A stretch of 64,000 nt of DNA, taken from NCBI GenBank assembly GCA_963969345.1, contig OZ017768.1, forward strand, positions 4,798,718 to 4,862,717, written 5' to 3'. The notes beneath the pieces were generated by a model. The model was not told the DNA's origin, searched no databases, and saw only the letters and a list, made by a program, of their open reading frames with translations. Made by a program: the position numbers and the translations under genes. Positions within the stretch are counted from its first letter, which is position 1. The number at the start of each line of letters is the position of its first letter. The stretch comes from Turbatrix aceti. Taxonomy: Eukaryota; Nematoda; Chromadorea; Rhabditida; Panagrolaimidae. This document shows positions 52,433 through 64,000 of the stretch, in pieces.

Positions 52433-54024
52433 CCTAAAGTCTGATAACAACTATTTGACCAACTTGCATATCTGAAGAATAATAAATTGATTACTCCCCA
52501 AATCGAGTCGCGCGTTTTCTTTTTTTTTTGTGTTTTTTTTTCAAATTTAACAAGGTCGGTCTCAGCACGATTCATTCAGAAGTCGTCAAAATGATGAATT
52601 GGCTTTTTACCGGTCTGGTAGGCAGGCATTTTTTGTCCGGAAAGTACCAATTATCGGTCGACTGCCGGCTGCCGCATACACTCGGCACTCGGCTAATGCT
52701 TTCGTTCGGCATTGTTTCATCCTCAAAATGACTCACATCAGGCCGGCTGCGTCGCTTTTTCTCCATCTCCATGCAGTTGTTGTTCTCTCGGGGCTTGCTT
52801 CATCACTTCGATGCCTGGTGCGCATGGAATAAATAGTGCGTGCTCGTTCTGTTCTCCCCAACGATATGGATTTCTGGTGGCTTTGCTTCTTTTCCTTTGC
52901 TCCCATTTGAGTGAGTGCATGGACAAGTAAGTCAGTAGTCTCCCAAATGAGAGCGTTTGAAGTCGAGAACCGAGCGCTTGAATATTTTTTTTTAAAAAAG
53001 AAAAAATACGAGTTACTGGCATTACTTTTTTTCGCGTTGTTTTTCTTCTCGACCGTTTCCGTTTTCCGTTGACTGACCTTGGCTGTAAAACAAAACTGAT
53101 TGTTGTTGATAGGCGTATATATACGCTGGTTCACAGTGTATACTTTTTTTTCCAGTTTTCACGAAAAATTCACCCCACCTCGCGGCTACGGTTCAAAGAT
53201 GGTAACAATTTATGATATTTATTTCCAAACGAGACCATGGCAGCCGCCGGGTTTCTTTTTCTTCAAATGGCATTTTTTTCTCTTTTTTTTTTCGTCCTCG
53301 CCATCCGAAAATGTATTTATTTGTTGTTTTACGTTTTTCCTCCGAGAGTCAGACGCTCGGGGGTTCAGTCACCGCTTGCATCCGTCCGTCTTCGGTGTCG
53401 CATCCAACGGCGTACGACGGCGTCAGCGCTCGGTGCCGGTCGTTTCCAATCCCCTGCGGAGCAAGCAGAAAAACGTCTGCCCTCGGCGACGAAGGACGGA
53501 GGCCCCTGTGTTTTTTTTTTGCTGTTCGGACACGTGTAACGCGCAGGCGGACAGTTGTGTACGCTGCTTGTGGCCTGTGTGCAGCCGGGTCGGCGGTGGC
53601 GGTGGTGGCAGAGGCTTGCAGGTGTTTCTCTCTCTCTCCGTCTGTCCCCTACAACCCCCTCGCTCCTCCGCAGTCTTTCTTTCTTCTTTCTCCTTTCCTG
53701 TGCTGCTCATCAGGCAGTTCAGTCGTCGCAGGCAGTCGTCGACCCCGTTTTTGTGTTGGTTGCGCGCATTCGTTGGTGTACGTCGGAGCATTAGATTTAT
53801 CCATTTTTTTTGTTCTGATGCGGCGCAACAAATTCGCGAAGCTTCGTTCTCTCGTCCGGTACTTTTTGCATATACGTTCGTGCCGTGGACGTGAACGTGA
53901 ACGTGGGTGAATTTGATTACGTATACATATACGCGCGTGTATTCTGTTCAAACGTTCAAATCGGTTGTCTTCTTTTCAGCGGCTGCATTTGATTCGTTCG
54001 TCCGTTTGATTGCCAATTGCCAGC
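52433..54024. other. Upstream region of beta-tubulin
   Basis: No gene is seen; long open frames at 53,100-53,910 are Phe/Ser/Arg-rich and look spurious. A TATATATA stretch lies at about 53,116. A TTGTCTTCTTTTCAG acceptor at about 53,965-53,979 lies ~45 nt before the tubulin ATG, marking a 5'UTR intron end or a trans-splice site. Confidence 0.5.
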
Positions 54025-55480
<1,456 letters not shown>

Positions 55481-56418
55481 CTAACTGCGTGCTGTGCTGT
55501 GCTCTCACCGCGAATTAATGGAACCGCTCGCCTCTTTCTTTCTAATTTATTGTTACTATCTTCTACTACGACCCCCCTCCAGGCAGGCATCGATCGTCAA
55601 CTATTTATTGGTTTCTTCCGTGCGCTGAAGCAGGGATCGGTCGATCTGCCTCTGCGACATTGCTCGGCCATGCTTTTCTGCGATGTTTATCAACTCCCAT
55701 CCCTTTACTGTGTTACGCTTGTTTTGTAAACGCTGTGTTCGATACTGGAGGTGGAGAGGGACAGGGGACATGAAGAGGAAAAAAATTTTTTTTTTTAAAT
55801 TGAATTTATTTTTTGAAAGAAAAATCAAAAACGGAAAATTTTTTTCGAAAAAAAATTGTTCGAAAATTATTTTTTTACGTTTTTACAATGTTTTAAAATT
55901 AATGTTTTTTAAGGATTTTATCAAAGTTTGAAAAAAATGAACCTCAAAACTAACTAAATAATGAATATATCGTTATTTAAATTAAATAATGAATAATTTA
56001 AAATAACGAGTAATTTTTCAAAGGTATTTTTTTTCAAAAAAAATATTTTAAAAAGTTTTCTTTGTACATAAAATTAAAAATTTTTCTGGTTTTTTAAAAC
56101 GAATATTTTTTTCGCATTCTCACATTTTCAAATTGAACTTCAATAAAAAAAAATTTTTTTTCGGATTTTTGTAAAACTAAAAAAATGAACCCAAAACGGA
56201 TAAAAAAATTTCAAAAAGTAGGCCGGCCCTAATTTGGCCTAAAAAAGGAGTGGTTGATCGGGAAATATGATCGAGGTCAATGCTTGTAAGCCGGGCGGGC
56301 CGCTGCGTGCCAGGACGCCCGTTGCCAGGGGCTTTGAAATCTTTATTGTTTAAAAGTCTGCTGACGTATGCAGACTGTGTAAAAATGCCAACCGGTCATT
56401 TTGTGTTCTCATTCCAGA
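55481..56418. other. AT-rich gap between beta-tubulin and the SAXO-like gene
   Basis: From 55,780 to 56,220 the sequence is low-complexity A/T with no gene. A GC-rich patch at 56,290-56,340 includes GTTGCCAGGGGC (56331-56342), an RFX X-box-like half site 88 bp before the SAXO ATG. The SAXO start is preceded by CTCATTCCAG, an acceptor. Confidence 0.5.
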
Positions 56419-57746
56419 ATGAATCCGTTAGACGGTGACAATTTCGATTACGGTTTGTTAACTTTTCTTTGAGCATGCATAAATGTTCGAAATCTGCGTA
56501 ATTTAGGTTCGCTGTATGACTTTGATCCTGACGAAGACCTGAGTTACGTCCGGCCTGTTTCATCCGGGCGAGTCTACACTGATTACTACCCTACGGGAAA
56601 TGACCAAGGTAGAAGCTACGACATCCTACAACTGGATGACGGCGACGGCGACGACAACAACTTCGAGCGCGAGGATGAAAATGCTACCTGGCGCGTGTCA
56701 GCACCTGCCGACACGACCAGTCGCGCGACATACGTCCCGCACCAGTTTCTGCCAAAAATGAGTTCCAGGGAAGACATTTTACCTGAAACACCCCGAGCGA
56801 CGTTTTATGGAGACACTACGAGCCGATCAACCTACGTGCCACACGCTTTTGTGAGAACACGGGACACAGTACAGGCAGAACAGGTGTCGACCCCTGCGAA
56901 CGAGAGTATTCCCTTTGTTGGCACGACGACTGCCCATGAGACTTACAAACCACTGAGTACTCGCATTCCTTCGCGTCACACGGCTGTCGATCACCTGAGC
57001 AGTCTGCGCAGAGGCAGCGGCGATTTTTTTGGCACCACAACCAACGCTGATGAGTATCCTGATCGGGGTGTGATTCCCAAACCGGCTAGAAGGGTAGCGT
57101 TTTTGTGTTTCAATTTAGAAAAAAATAGACTCTGACTATCGAATCAGAGTCGGAGTCCAGAATCGTACGAGTTGATTTATTTTGACCAAAATTTGGTGCC
57201 CAAAAACGATTTTGAATAGAAAATGCACAAAAAAGACCAAAACGTAAACATTTTCCAATATTAATGAATTTTGAACCCAAAATACAGTTTTTCGGGTCAA
57301 AATTGACAAAAATGGTAAAATTTTACCAAAAAATATAAAAAGATACATTTTTTCAAAAAACTATTTCTTTGGAGTCGATTCTTTTCAAAAAAAATACCGA
57401 TTCTTCATTTGCATGTTTCCAGGTTCCCACAAATTCCTGGCAAAACCAAGGCCCGATGGAGAGCGAAACAACCGCACGATCGACTTTCACGCCAAAAACA
57501 AAATCCCGAGACTGCGCAGCGGCCGTTATTCTGGCCAATCCCAATTTTCGCAACCGAGGACGTTACATCAACGGCCACTTTTTCCTGCACGTGCCTTCGA
57601 CGACCACGACGACGACCGCGGCAGGAATACAGGTGTCTGGTGTGCGCTTCAAATCACCTGTCGCCGACATTCGAACGCGAAGAGTCAAAGATGAGGGAAA
57701 TACGACATCTGGCAGCAGTGGCCTGGGCCGTTCGACTGTGCCCTAA
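56419..57746 (+). CDS. SAXO-like axonemal microtubule-stabilising protein
   Basis: Three exons (56419-56452, 56507-57093, 57423-57746) encode 314 residues. The N-terminal 80 residues are acidic (LDDGDGDDNNFEREDE). The rest carries repeats of the form (T/S)(T/S)xxx(T/E)(Y/F).P: DTTSRATYVPHQF, GDTTSRSTYVPHAF, GTTTAHETYKPL, GTTTNADEYPDR and ETTARSTFTPK. These resemble the Mn motifs of the SAXO/FAM154 family that bind along the microtubule lumen or surface in cilia and centrioles. A threonine run (STTTTTTAAG) lies near the C-terminus. The ATG is one base after a TTCCAG acceptor. It lies 0.9 kb after beta-tubulin. Family call rests on repeat pattern only; intron 2 carries a GACTC-rich repeat. Confidence 0.7.
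57125..57400. repeat. GACTC-rich dispersed repeat in SAXO intron 2
   Basis: Starts GACTCTGACTATCG/AATCAGAGTCGGAGTCC and includes TTTTGACCAAAATTTGG, GAATTTTGAAC(C)CAAAATAC and AAAAAGATACATTTTTTC. These match 19,905-20,175 in the same order and orientation. Confidence 0.65.
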
Positions 57747-60700
57747 ATCCCTAAATATCACTGTTGCCGTTAAAAATCGTTACTGGAGGCATTTGACCTT
57801 TACGAGTGTTTTTGGAAATGCGGGTTTGGCTGCGATTGCTCACCTGCCTGGCACCTGAGTAGTCAAACATCGGTCACGCCGATTTTAGATAACACAAATA
57901 TTTTTTATGCATTTGAAAAAACACTTGTGATGCTCGAAAGTTTAATGAATATTTAATTAAATATTTTTAATTGTTTTGCTGCCGATTTTCATAACAAAGC
58001 AGATTTTATACAGGTAAGCCTGTTTTTGTACGTGCAATAAAAACAACACAGAACGTGTTTTGCCTCGTGTTGCTCTTGAGATTCTCTCTCTTTTTTTCCG
58101 TCTGATGACGTTTATTTCTTTTTTTAATGTCCCTGGAGATCGGTGGTGCAGGTATTATTATTATAGAATCTAGGAGACAGCTAAGTCGCTACCGTGCCAT
58201 CGTTACTACGCTACCTGCCTTGCCGCCTTTGATGACGTTTTCAAAAAAATAACTGCGAATTTCGAACCCGGAAAACAATCAAAACGAGCCTCGTGATGGC
58301 ATTTGACAACTTTAATTCAGTTTTTTTTCTGGTGGCACCGAAACATCCTCGTTTTCGAAATGCAATTAGCATGCTCATATATTTAGGACCGAGGTTTTGC
58401 ACTTGCCCCTCAACTCAACCAACGCCGGTCTTTTTGAGTACTTTCAGACGAAGAAGAAGAAAACAACAATTCTGGGATTAGAATGCTCGGGTATTTTTAA
58501 ATTTGACTCTTCTCACCCCAACAATTTGTCAAATTCTCTATTTTTTCCGGTGGCTGGTGTTTGTGCCTTTCTCTCGGTGTTGCTCGGCTACGGTCTTCCA
58601 GGTTCCAAACCTTTTGTTTGCTGCACGTCAGCCGTGGCAATGGCAGTCGCCACCGCGGACATGAACGTGAACGTGGCACGTGGCAAACGTTAAAACCCAT
58701 CCAGCGTGTTTCGAGAATTTCTAACTCAGTTTCCAAGTTTGTTTATTATGTGGTGATGAGATTTTTGGAATTGTCTTTGCACTATGTTAGTATAAGATCA
58801 CGTCATTGTCACGTGAAATTAAAACTTCGGGGTAAAACAACCCCCACCCCTTTGTTTATATTTTTTAGTGTTGTATGTCACTTTCAGGACTTTGGATATT
58901 TCAGACATGCAAAATCCGTTCTTATTTCACCGCAGATTCAGTCCCTGCACCGGGACCAGGTAGACAAAGTGTTTTGAGTGTTCTGAAGTTATCTGGACAT
59001 TTTATGCCGCGGGATAATCACCACTTTGCCGTCTCAATTTCCCTGAAATCGCGGTTAAGTGCTCGAAATCAGCTTTTTTTGGAATTACAGCGAAGAACAG
59101 AAATCGCTACCCAGAAGTTGCGGAGGTGTCCCGTCCCATTCAAACGACGTAAAAAACAGAAAAAAAAATGAAATTAAAATTTGGCTTTACATTACATAGA
59201 AACTTTTGCGTGGCGCACGCTCAAAAAACGACCTCATTTAATTTTGAAACGCAAGCTGACACATTTGTGGCTATTCTCTGTTTTAATCAGTGCCACACCG
59301 AGCAATTACATGTTTTCGAGAACGATGATGACACAGACAAGCTGCCCCGTAGTTTCTGAACCAGCCAGGGGGACTGGACTGGTGTGAAGACCAAAGTCGA
59401 GTGCCTATCTCATTAGCGACTACAATTACAGCAGTTTCTTGCAGACCGCTAATGGAGAGGAGCGCTCACCTCTACGGCCTTTGACTAAAGTTCTGTCTCA
59501 TTTTACTTATAGATAGATGGCTTTTCGTGTCGTCTCTCGCTTCCAGTACATAAACAGAACAGACAACAAACATTTTAGACAGCTTACATTTATATAAATA
59601 CAAACATGCTTGTTGTTCGCCGACTGACTGAGATGACGGGGGCTTGGAAAATATCCGGAGCTTCTACATCTCTAGAGCCGTTTACGCGTGTCTACGCGGA
59701 CGGTGCTGACAATAACACTTGCGCTTGTCGTGATCAGAACTTTTTACATGTATTTCTGCATCGGTTCGTTTTTCCAAGGCCGTTTTTGGAAATCTAGCTG
59801 TCTTTTGCATCCTACGCTTTTCGTTTGCTTTTCGAGAAGAGGGGGGGGGGGGAGGAGTACTCTGCTCTTCTTGTGCCGATGAGTGAGCGCTTCAGAGGCT
59901 AGTTACCACTTATGAAGCTAGTTTTTTTGATTTTTGTGTTTCAAAAAAGGAAAATGTTTGGCATGTAACGTCCGTCTCATTACCGGGTTGACGTTGAGTT
60001 TCGTTGTATCGGTCTGGGCATCTTTTTGAACCCTTAATTGCGTCTGAACCAGAGAGGGGCAAACGTTCGTGTTCGTTCGAGTTCGTTCGTGAACAAAGAT
60101 AAATTTTTCGAACAGATAAAACGAACAAAAATTTAGGTAAAATCAGTTTAATGATGCCGAAATTGATGTTTTTTTCCAAAAATGGCAAATACTGTCAATT
60201 GCCAGCGGCAATAAAAAGTGTAGGAAAACTGTCACCAAAAACGTGAAAACGCATAGTACCGAAGTTTACGTTTTTATGGCCCTTTTGGACAAAATTTTGT
60301 ATAAAATATGCTAAAAATCTGTTCGTTCGCGAACACTAACAAAAATGTTCGTGTTTATTTGAGAACAAAAAAACCGGCTGTTTGCCTATCCCTGGTCTGA
60401 ACCCTTCGGCTCCTTCGAAGGCTAAAGAGTTTCTGGTCCCATTGTTGATTCTAAAGATTGAAATTGCAATCGATATGGTTGCTATCTGCCTTAAAGAAGG
60501 TATTTGTTTATCACAATGCCCCCCCCCCCTATTCTCGTGCTCCATCCGGTGCTTATGTAGATAGAAAGAGCCACTTTCTTACCTACTACATACGCTATGC
60601 CAAGCTCGCCAAGCTATTCTGAACTGCTCTCAAGGCTGCAAAAACTGCTAACAACTTGCATCCAAAAGTTTTGTACTATGTATCCGGAGGGGTGGGATCT

Positions 60701-61269
60701 GTCTTTAAGCCTTGTGGATGTGGATTCTGATTTATAAGCCACCCACAAAGCGGAGCAGGAAGAATGGAACAAATATGTATTATATAACATTATCCCACGC
60801 CGTTATGCCAATTCATTACACAAATTGTTGTCTCACCGTTTTACAGGGGTGGGTGCGTAACAACAAATTCATACTATACCCCATCCATCAAATGGTTGTT
60901 GGTAGTGTACACGCAGTCTGTGTGTGTGTTTCTCTATACTGATAGATATGCCACCCCCTGTTGTCTCCTTTTGCGGGCCCTTTCCAGCGAGGCGTGGAGG
61001 ATAATGATGCCTCAATGACACCGGTTATTCATTTTTTTCTTTTTATTCGTGTCACTAATTGCAAATTGGACATTTCATGTCTCCGATAGATAAATAAATA
61101 TTATGTTTCTCAAAAACTTGCAACCCGAATTTGTTCTAATCATTTATCGTATTTTTTAGACAATTTCTGCCGAGTTAACCCCACTTTGACCTTTCTCTGA
61201 CCTCTGACTTCCTTCAAAAATGACTTCCACGTGCTGCAACGCAGTCTTCGAATCGGAAACCTCGACGTC
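57747..61269. other. Gene-free 3.5 kb with one hAT-like element
   Basis: No credible gene is found. The region is AT-rich with homopolymer runs (G11 near 59,844; C10 near 60,521). A hAT-like MITE lies at 60,050-60,394. Small frames such as 59,606-59,797 lack support. The right part should hold the GPCR promoter. Confidence 0.5.
60050..60394. mobile_element. hAT-like MITE with perfect 8-bp target duplication
   Basis: Ends CAGAGAGGGGCAAACG and GTTTGCCTATCCCTG are imperfect terminal inverted repeats. GTCTGAAC flanks both sides (60042-60049 and 60395-60402). At 345 bp it cannot encode a transposase. The interior carries the TTCG motifs and the CAATTGCCAGCGGCAATAAA region shared with 42,575-42,866 in the other orientation. 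Confidence 0.88.
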
Positions 61270-63490
61270 ATGGTGCTAGAAGCCGAAACGCGTCAGAACT
61301 GGACTCTGGACACGCTCGCCTTACTTTCCGGTGCGGGAACGTTTGACAGCAACAATTCAACCACCGGGACACCACCACAACCGCCGCTCAACACTTCGTT
61401 GTTTTTTGATACCGTCGAAAGCCCGGTCACAAGCGTCGTCTTAGACGCCACCTCCGCCCCTCTTCTTCCTAATACGTCGGCATTCTTCCAAGCCGCAGTC
61501 TCGACGGTGTCCACCCTTGCAACAAGCCTTGTTTACGAAACGCTCTCTTCGACACAACAACCAGCAGCAGACGCGGGGGGCTCCGAGTTTCTCGGTGTTA
61601 ATCTATCCGGTATGTCGACAGAGGAGTTTCTCGAGTTGCTGCCTATCGTCAAAATTTACCCCCTCAAAAACTGGGACAATAGCCACGTTGTCGTCTACGC
61701 ACTGGTGAGTAAAGCTTGTATAGCTTGTCCGGATTAAAGGCCTAGCCTAGGCCTTATTATGCTTTTTTTAATTATTGATGGCCTCTAAACTTTCTTTTGC
61801 ATGACGCTCGTGCATGCTCGCTTATTCATTTTTGTAAATTTGACGCCAAGGGGGAGATGGAGGGTGGCAGTGGTTTTTGATCATTTTCGACGAATGATAC
61901 ATATTTATTTTTCAAATGACACTTTGTCGATTGGTTTTTCTCAATTAAATAAAAGGCGTTCAAAATTTGGAATCCTATATCACGGAGATCTTCACAAAAT
62001 CAACGCATTAAACTATACATCAGATTTTTTGTGTTGTACAGCAAACAACACAAAAAAATGATTTTTTATCTTATTTTTGTACTATTTAGAATTCCGTTAA
62101 TAACAACAACTAGGGGCTCATAACACGCCAAAAACAACGTTATTGCCATAAATAATTTTTTACATATACATTTTTAGTTGGGGAAAGAACTCCCTGTGGC
62201 CTAGCGTGTAATTAGGGCTACATGTTGTTTTCTGTGTAGCGTTAAAAAACTACTATCATCGACCAAAACAGAGTAATATTTAAATATGTTTCGTTGCAGC
62301 TCTACGCTCTGGTTTTCTTAATCGGAGTATGCGGCAACGTATCTGTGATCACGCTGATCAGACACGTCCACATGATCATCCCGTACGACAACACCATGAT
62401 CTACGTGCTGTTCCTCTGCTGCGTGGACCTGGCCAGCATCGTGCCGCTCCCCATGGCGGTTGTAGACCAGCTTCTGGGCTTTTGGATGTTCGGCACGGGT
62501 CTCTGCAAGGTCTACCGTATACTGGAGCACGTCGGACGGGCGCTGTCGACATTTGTACTCGCGGCAATGGCGTTTGACCGTTTCCGGAAGGTCTGCTTCC
62601 CGCACTCCCACCAGAGCAGGCGGTCGGTCGTCAAATGTCTAATTGTCATGTCACTTTTTACCTTCGCGCTTCTCTCTCCGCTGCTCATCAACGCGTCCTC
62701 GCAGGAAATCGTCCTCAAAGAAGTTCTCCTCGAGAATCCATACCGCCTTGCGCGGGTTCGAATCTACAAATGTTATGACAATCTGGACGAGCGGACGCAG
62801 GCTATTTTTGTCATCTACATGTTCTTTATCGGATTTTTTATCCCCGTCGTGTTGATAGTGGTCTTCTACTGCCTCATGGTGCGGAGGCTTTTTCTTCGCT
62901 CCAGGAGCATTCCGACTTCCCAGCTGCCAGTTAATCGCATCGCTGGCTACACAATTGCTATTTCGGCATTTTTCGTGCTCTGCTGGTCGCCGTACTGGAT
63001 CGCGATACTCTACAACCTCTATAGAAACTACAGCGATGCGCCGGAGGAAGACGATCATCTGCAGACCACCGACCAGTTCATCTACATCATGTACGGCATA
63101 CACGCTCTGCCATACGTAAATTCTTCTTTCAATTGGCTTTTTTACGGTAAAAATCGATTTTTATCTCTTCAAAAATTTCAAAATAATTTTTTAGGACTCC
63201 TGAACAGCCAGCTAATGCGCAGGGCGAATACTTCGAAATTCACGAGCTACGCCAAGCGACCGACCTTCTTCGACGAGTCCCGGTCCATCATGCCCACAGC
63301 CATGCCCCATGAAATCAGCAAGCCCAATTCCGTGCCCAACGACATTCGTGCTGCTGCCGAGATGACTCCCACCACGACAGCGTCGCCCACGTCGTACCAG
63401 ACAGGGCCGGGGTCTATGACGCCGTCCATGACGATCGAAGAAGACGAAGGCTCCGTTATCGTTCCCATGACCACGGATTCTCTGCTATGA
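61270..63490 (+). CDS. Rhodopsin-family peptide GPCR
   Basis: Three exons (61270-61704, 62300-63146, 63195-63490) encode 525 residues. A long extracellular N-terminus (~140 residues, several N-glycosylation sequons) precedes TM1 (ALVFLIGVCGNVSVITLI with the TM1 Asn). TM2 has CCVDLASIVPLPMAV; the TM3 Cys is in GTGLCKVY and the DRY position is DRF (MAFDRF). ECL2 has a Cys (YKCYD), TM6 has FFVLCWSPYW and TM7 has NSSFNWLFYG. The pattern fits neuropeptide receptors of the somatostatin/allatostatin-C/galanin-like group; the ligand is not determinable. The C-terminal tail is Thr/Ser-rich. The start is the first in-frame ATG; no signal peptide is visible. The last intron is 48 nt, in frame and stop-free. 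Confidence 0.9.
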
Positions 63491-63626
63491 CAGGTACGGC
63501 ACGATTGCGCGAGCCTCGAGAATAGATCAGACTATGGGTATGAGTATACATATTTTTTTGTTGAAACGTAAATAAATGGAACAGATTGTTGTCTGGAACT
63601 GTTTTTGGGAGATTTTTGTTGGTGCA

Positions 63627-63850
63627 AAAATATACTTCGTGATCACGCTGATCAGAAACGTGCACATAAGCATCCCGTACGACAACACCATGATCTACGT
63701 GCTGTTTCTCTGCTGCGTGGACCTGGCCAGCATTGTGCCGCTCCCCATGGCGGTCGTCGAACAGCTTCTGGGGTTCTGGATGTTCGGAACGGACTCTGCA
63801 AGATCTACCGTATACTGGAGCCCGATGGATGGGCCCTATCGACGTTCGTG
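63627..63850 (+). pseudogene. Decayed partial copy of the GPCR exon
   Basis: About 215 bp match 62,337-62,550 (ITLIR.VH..IPYDNTMIYVLF through VVEQLLGFWMFGT). A small deletion after FGT shifts the frame, and no other receptor exons follow before the window end. It is a tandem partial duplicate. Confidence 0.85.
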
Positions 63851-64000
63851 TTGTCTGGAACGGTTATGGAAAAGGAATTTCCTTGTTCAAAAGCACAAAA
63901 TTGGTTTGAAATGCGCCAGCGATGTGAGTTCACTCGAATCTCGGTTGAATCATATGTCGCGTCGAGTGATGTAAGTCGGTTGCCTCACATCAACCGCAGC
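63851..64000. other. Window end, no gene
   Basis: Nothing recognisable after the GPCR fragment. Confidence 0.4.

Noticed and set aside
53100..53910. Long plus-strand frames upstream of beta-tubulin
   Set aside because: Phe/Ser/Arg-rich, two overlapping frames of similar length, no splice context; reads as 5' regulatory DNA.

Overview
The window reads as a gene-dense animal genome, most likely a nematode. Exons are compact. Introns are often only 44-75 nt, with strong TTTTCAG acceptors. Several start codons sit directly behind a splice acceptor, as expected for spliced-leader trans-splicing. The gene content also fits: a giant EB-module protein, a single-domain saposin-like (caenopore-type) secreted protein, a GT11 fucosyltransferase, an animal RmlC, and a candidate PRPF38B-UCHL5 operon. 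A tardigrade or other small ecdysozoan is not excluded. Gene models were derived by hand from reading frames and splice signals; boundaries may be off by a base or two where noted.

Layout. 1-8.8 kb (-): a very large secreted EB-module protein (17 exons, 3' end outside the window) with a second leader block upstream. 8.8-14.4 kb: gene-free. 14.4-17.1 kb (+): a single-pass membrane protein of unknown function and SNAPIN. 17.6-19.8 kb (-): a GLUT-type sugar transporter. 21.1-24.3 kb (-): UCHL5 and PRPF38B, closely spaced. 24.5-25.6 kb (+): SEC13. 25.8-27.75 kb: a mobile-element island with a 1.1 kb fold-back element inserted in a tRNA-like sequence, followed by an adenain-like protease fragment. 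29-32.7 kb (+): GPCPD1. 33.3-36.1 kb (-): a PARP2-type enzyme with two WWE domains. 36.5-37 kb (+): a coiled-coil protein. 37.3-38.7 kb (-): a GT11 fucosyltransferase with an inverted partial copy at 39.1-39.5 kb. 39.6-41 kb (-): DCPS. 41.2-41.6 kb (+): saposin-like peptide. 41.8-44.4 kb (-): MRE11. 44.6-46.4 kb (+): MRPS9. 46.9-49.8 kb (-): two tandem secreted Cys-rich paralogues. 50.8-52.4 kb (+): RmlC and a Lys-rich membrane protein. 54-55.5 kb (+): beta-tubulin. 56.4-57.7 kb (+): a SAXO-like microtubule protein. 61.3-63.5 kb (+): a rhodopsin-type peptide GPCR with a decayed partial copy at 63.6 kb.

Most genes are unrelated housekeeping functions (proteasome/INO80 deubiquitinase, splicing, COPII/nuclear pore, DNA repair, mRNA decay, mitochondrial ribosome). 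Mixed among them are secreted or surface proteins, three of which have GATA-type sites upstream that suggest gut expression. Introns and gaps carry at least three families of short non-autonomous repeats: a hAT-like TTCG-rich family (two copies with perfect 8-bp target duplications), a ~500 bp palindromic family in three introns, and a GACTC-rich family.
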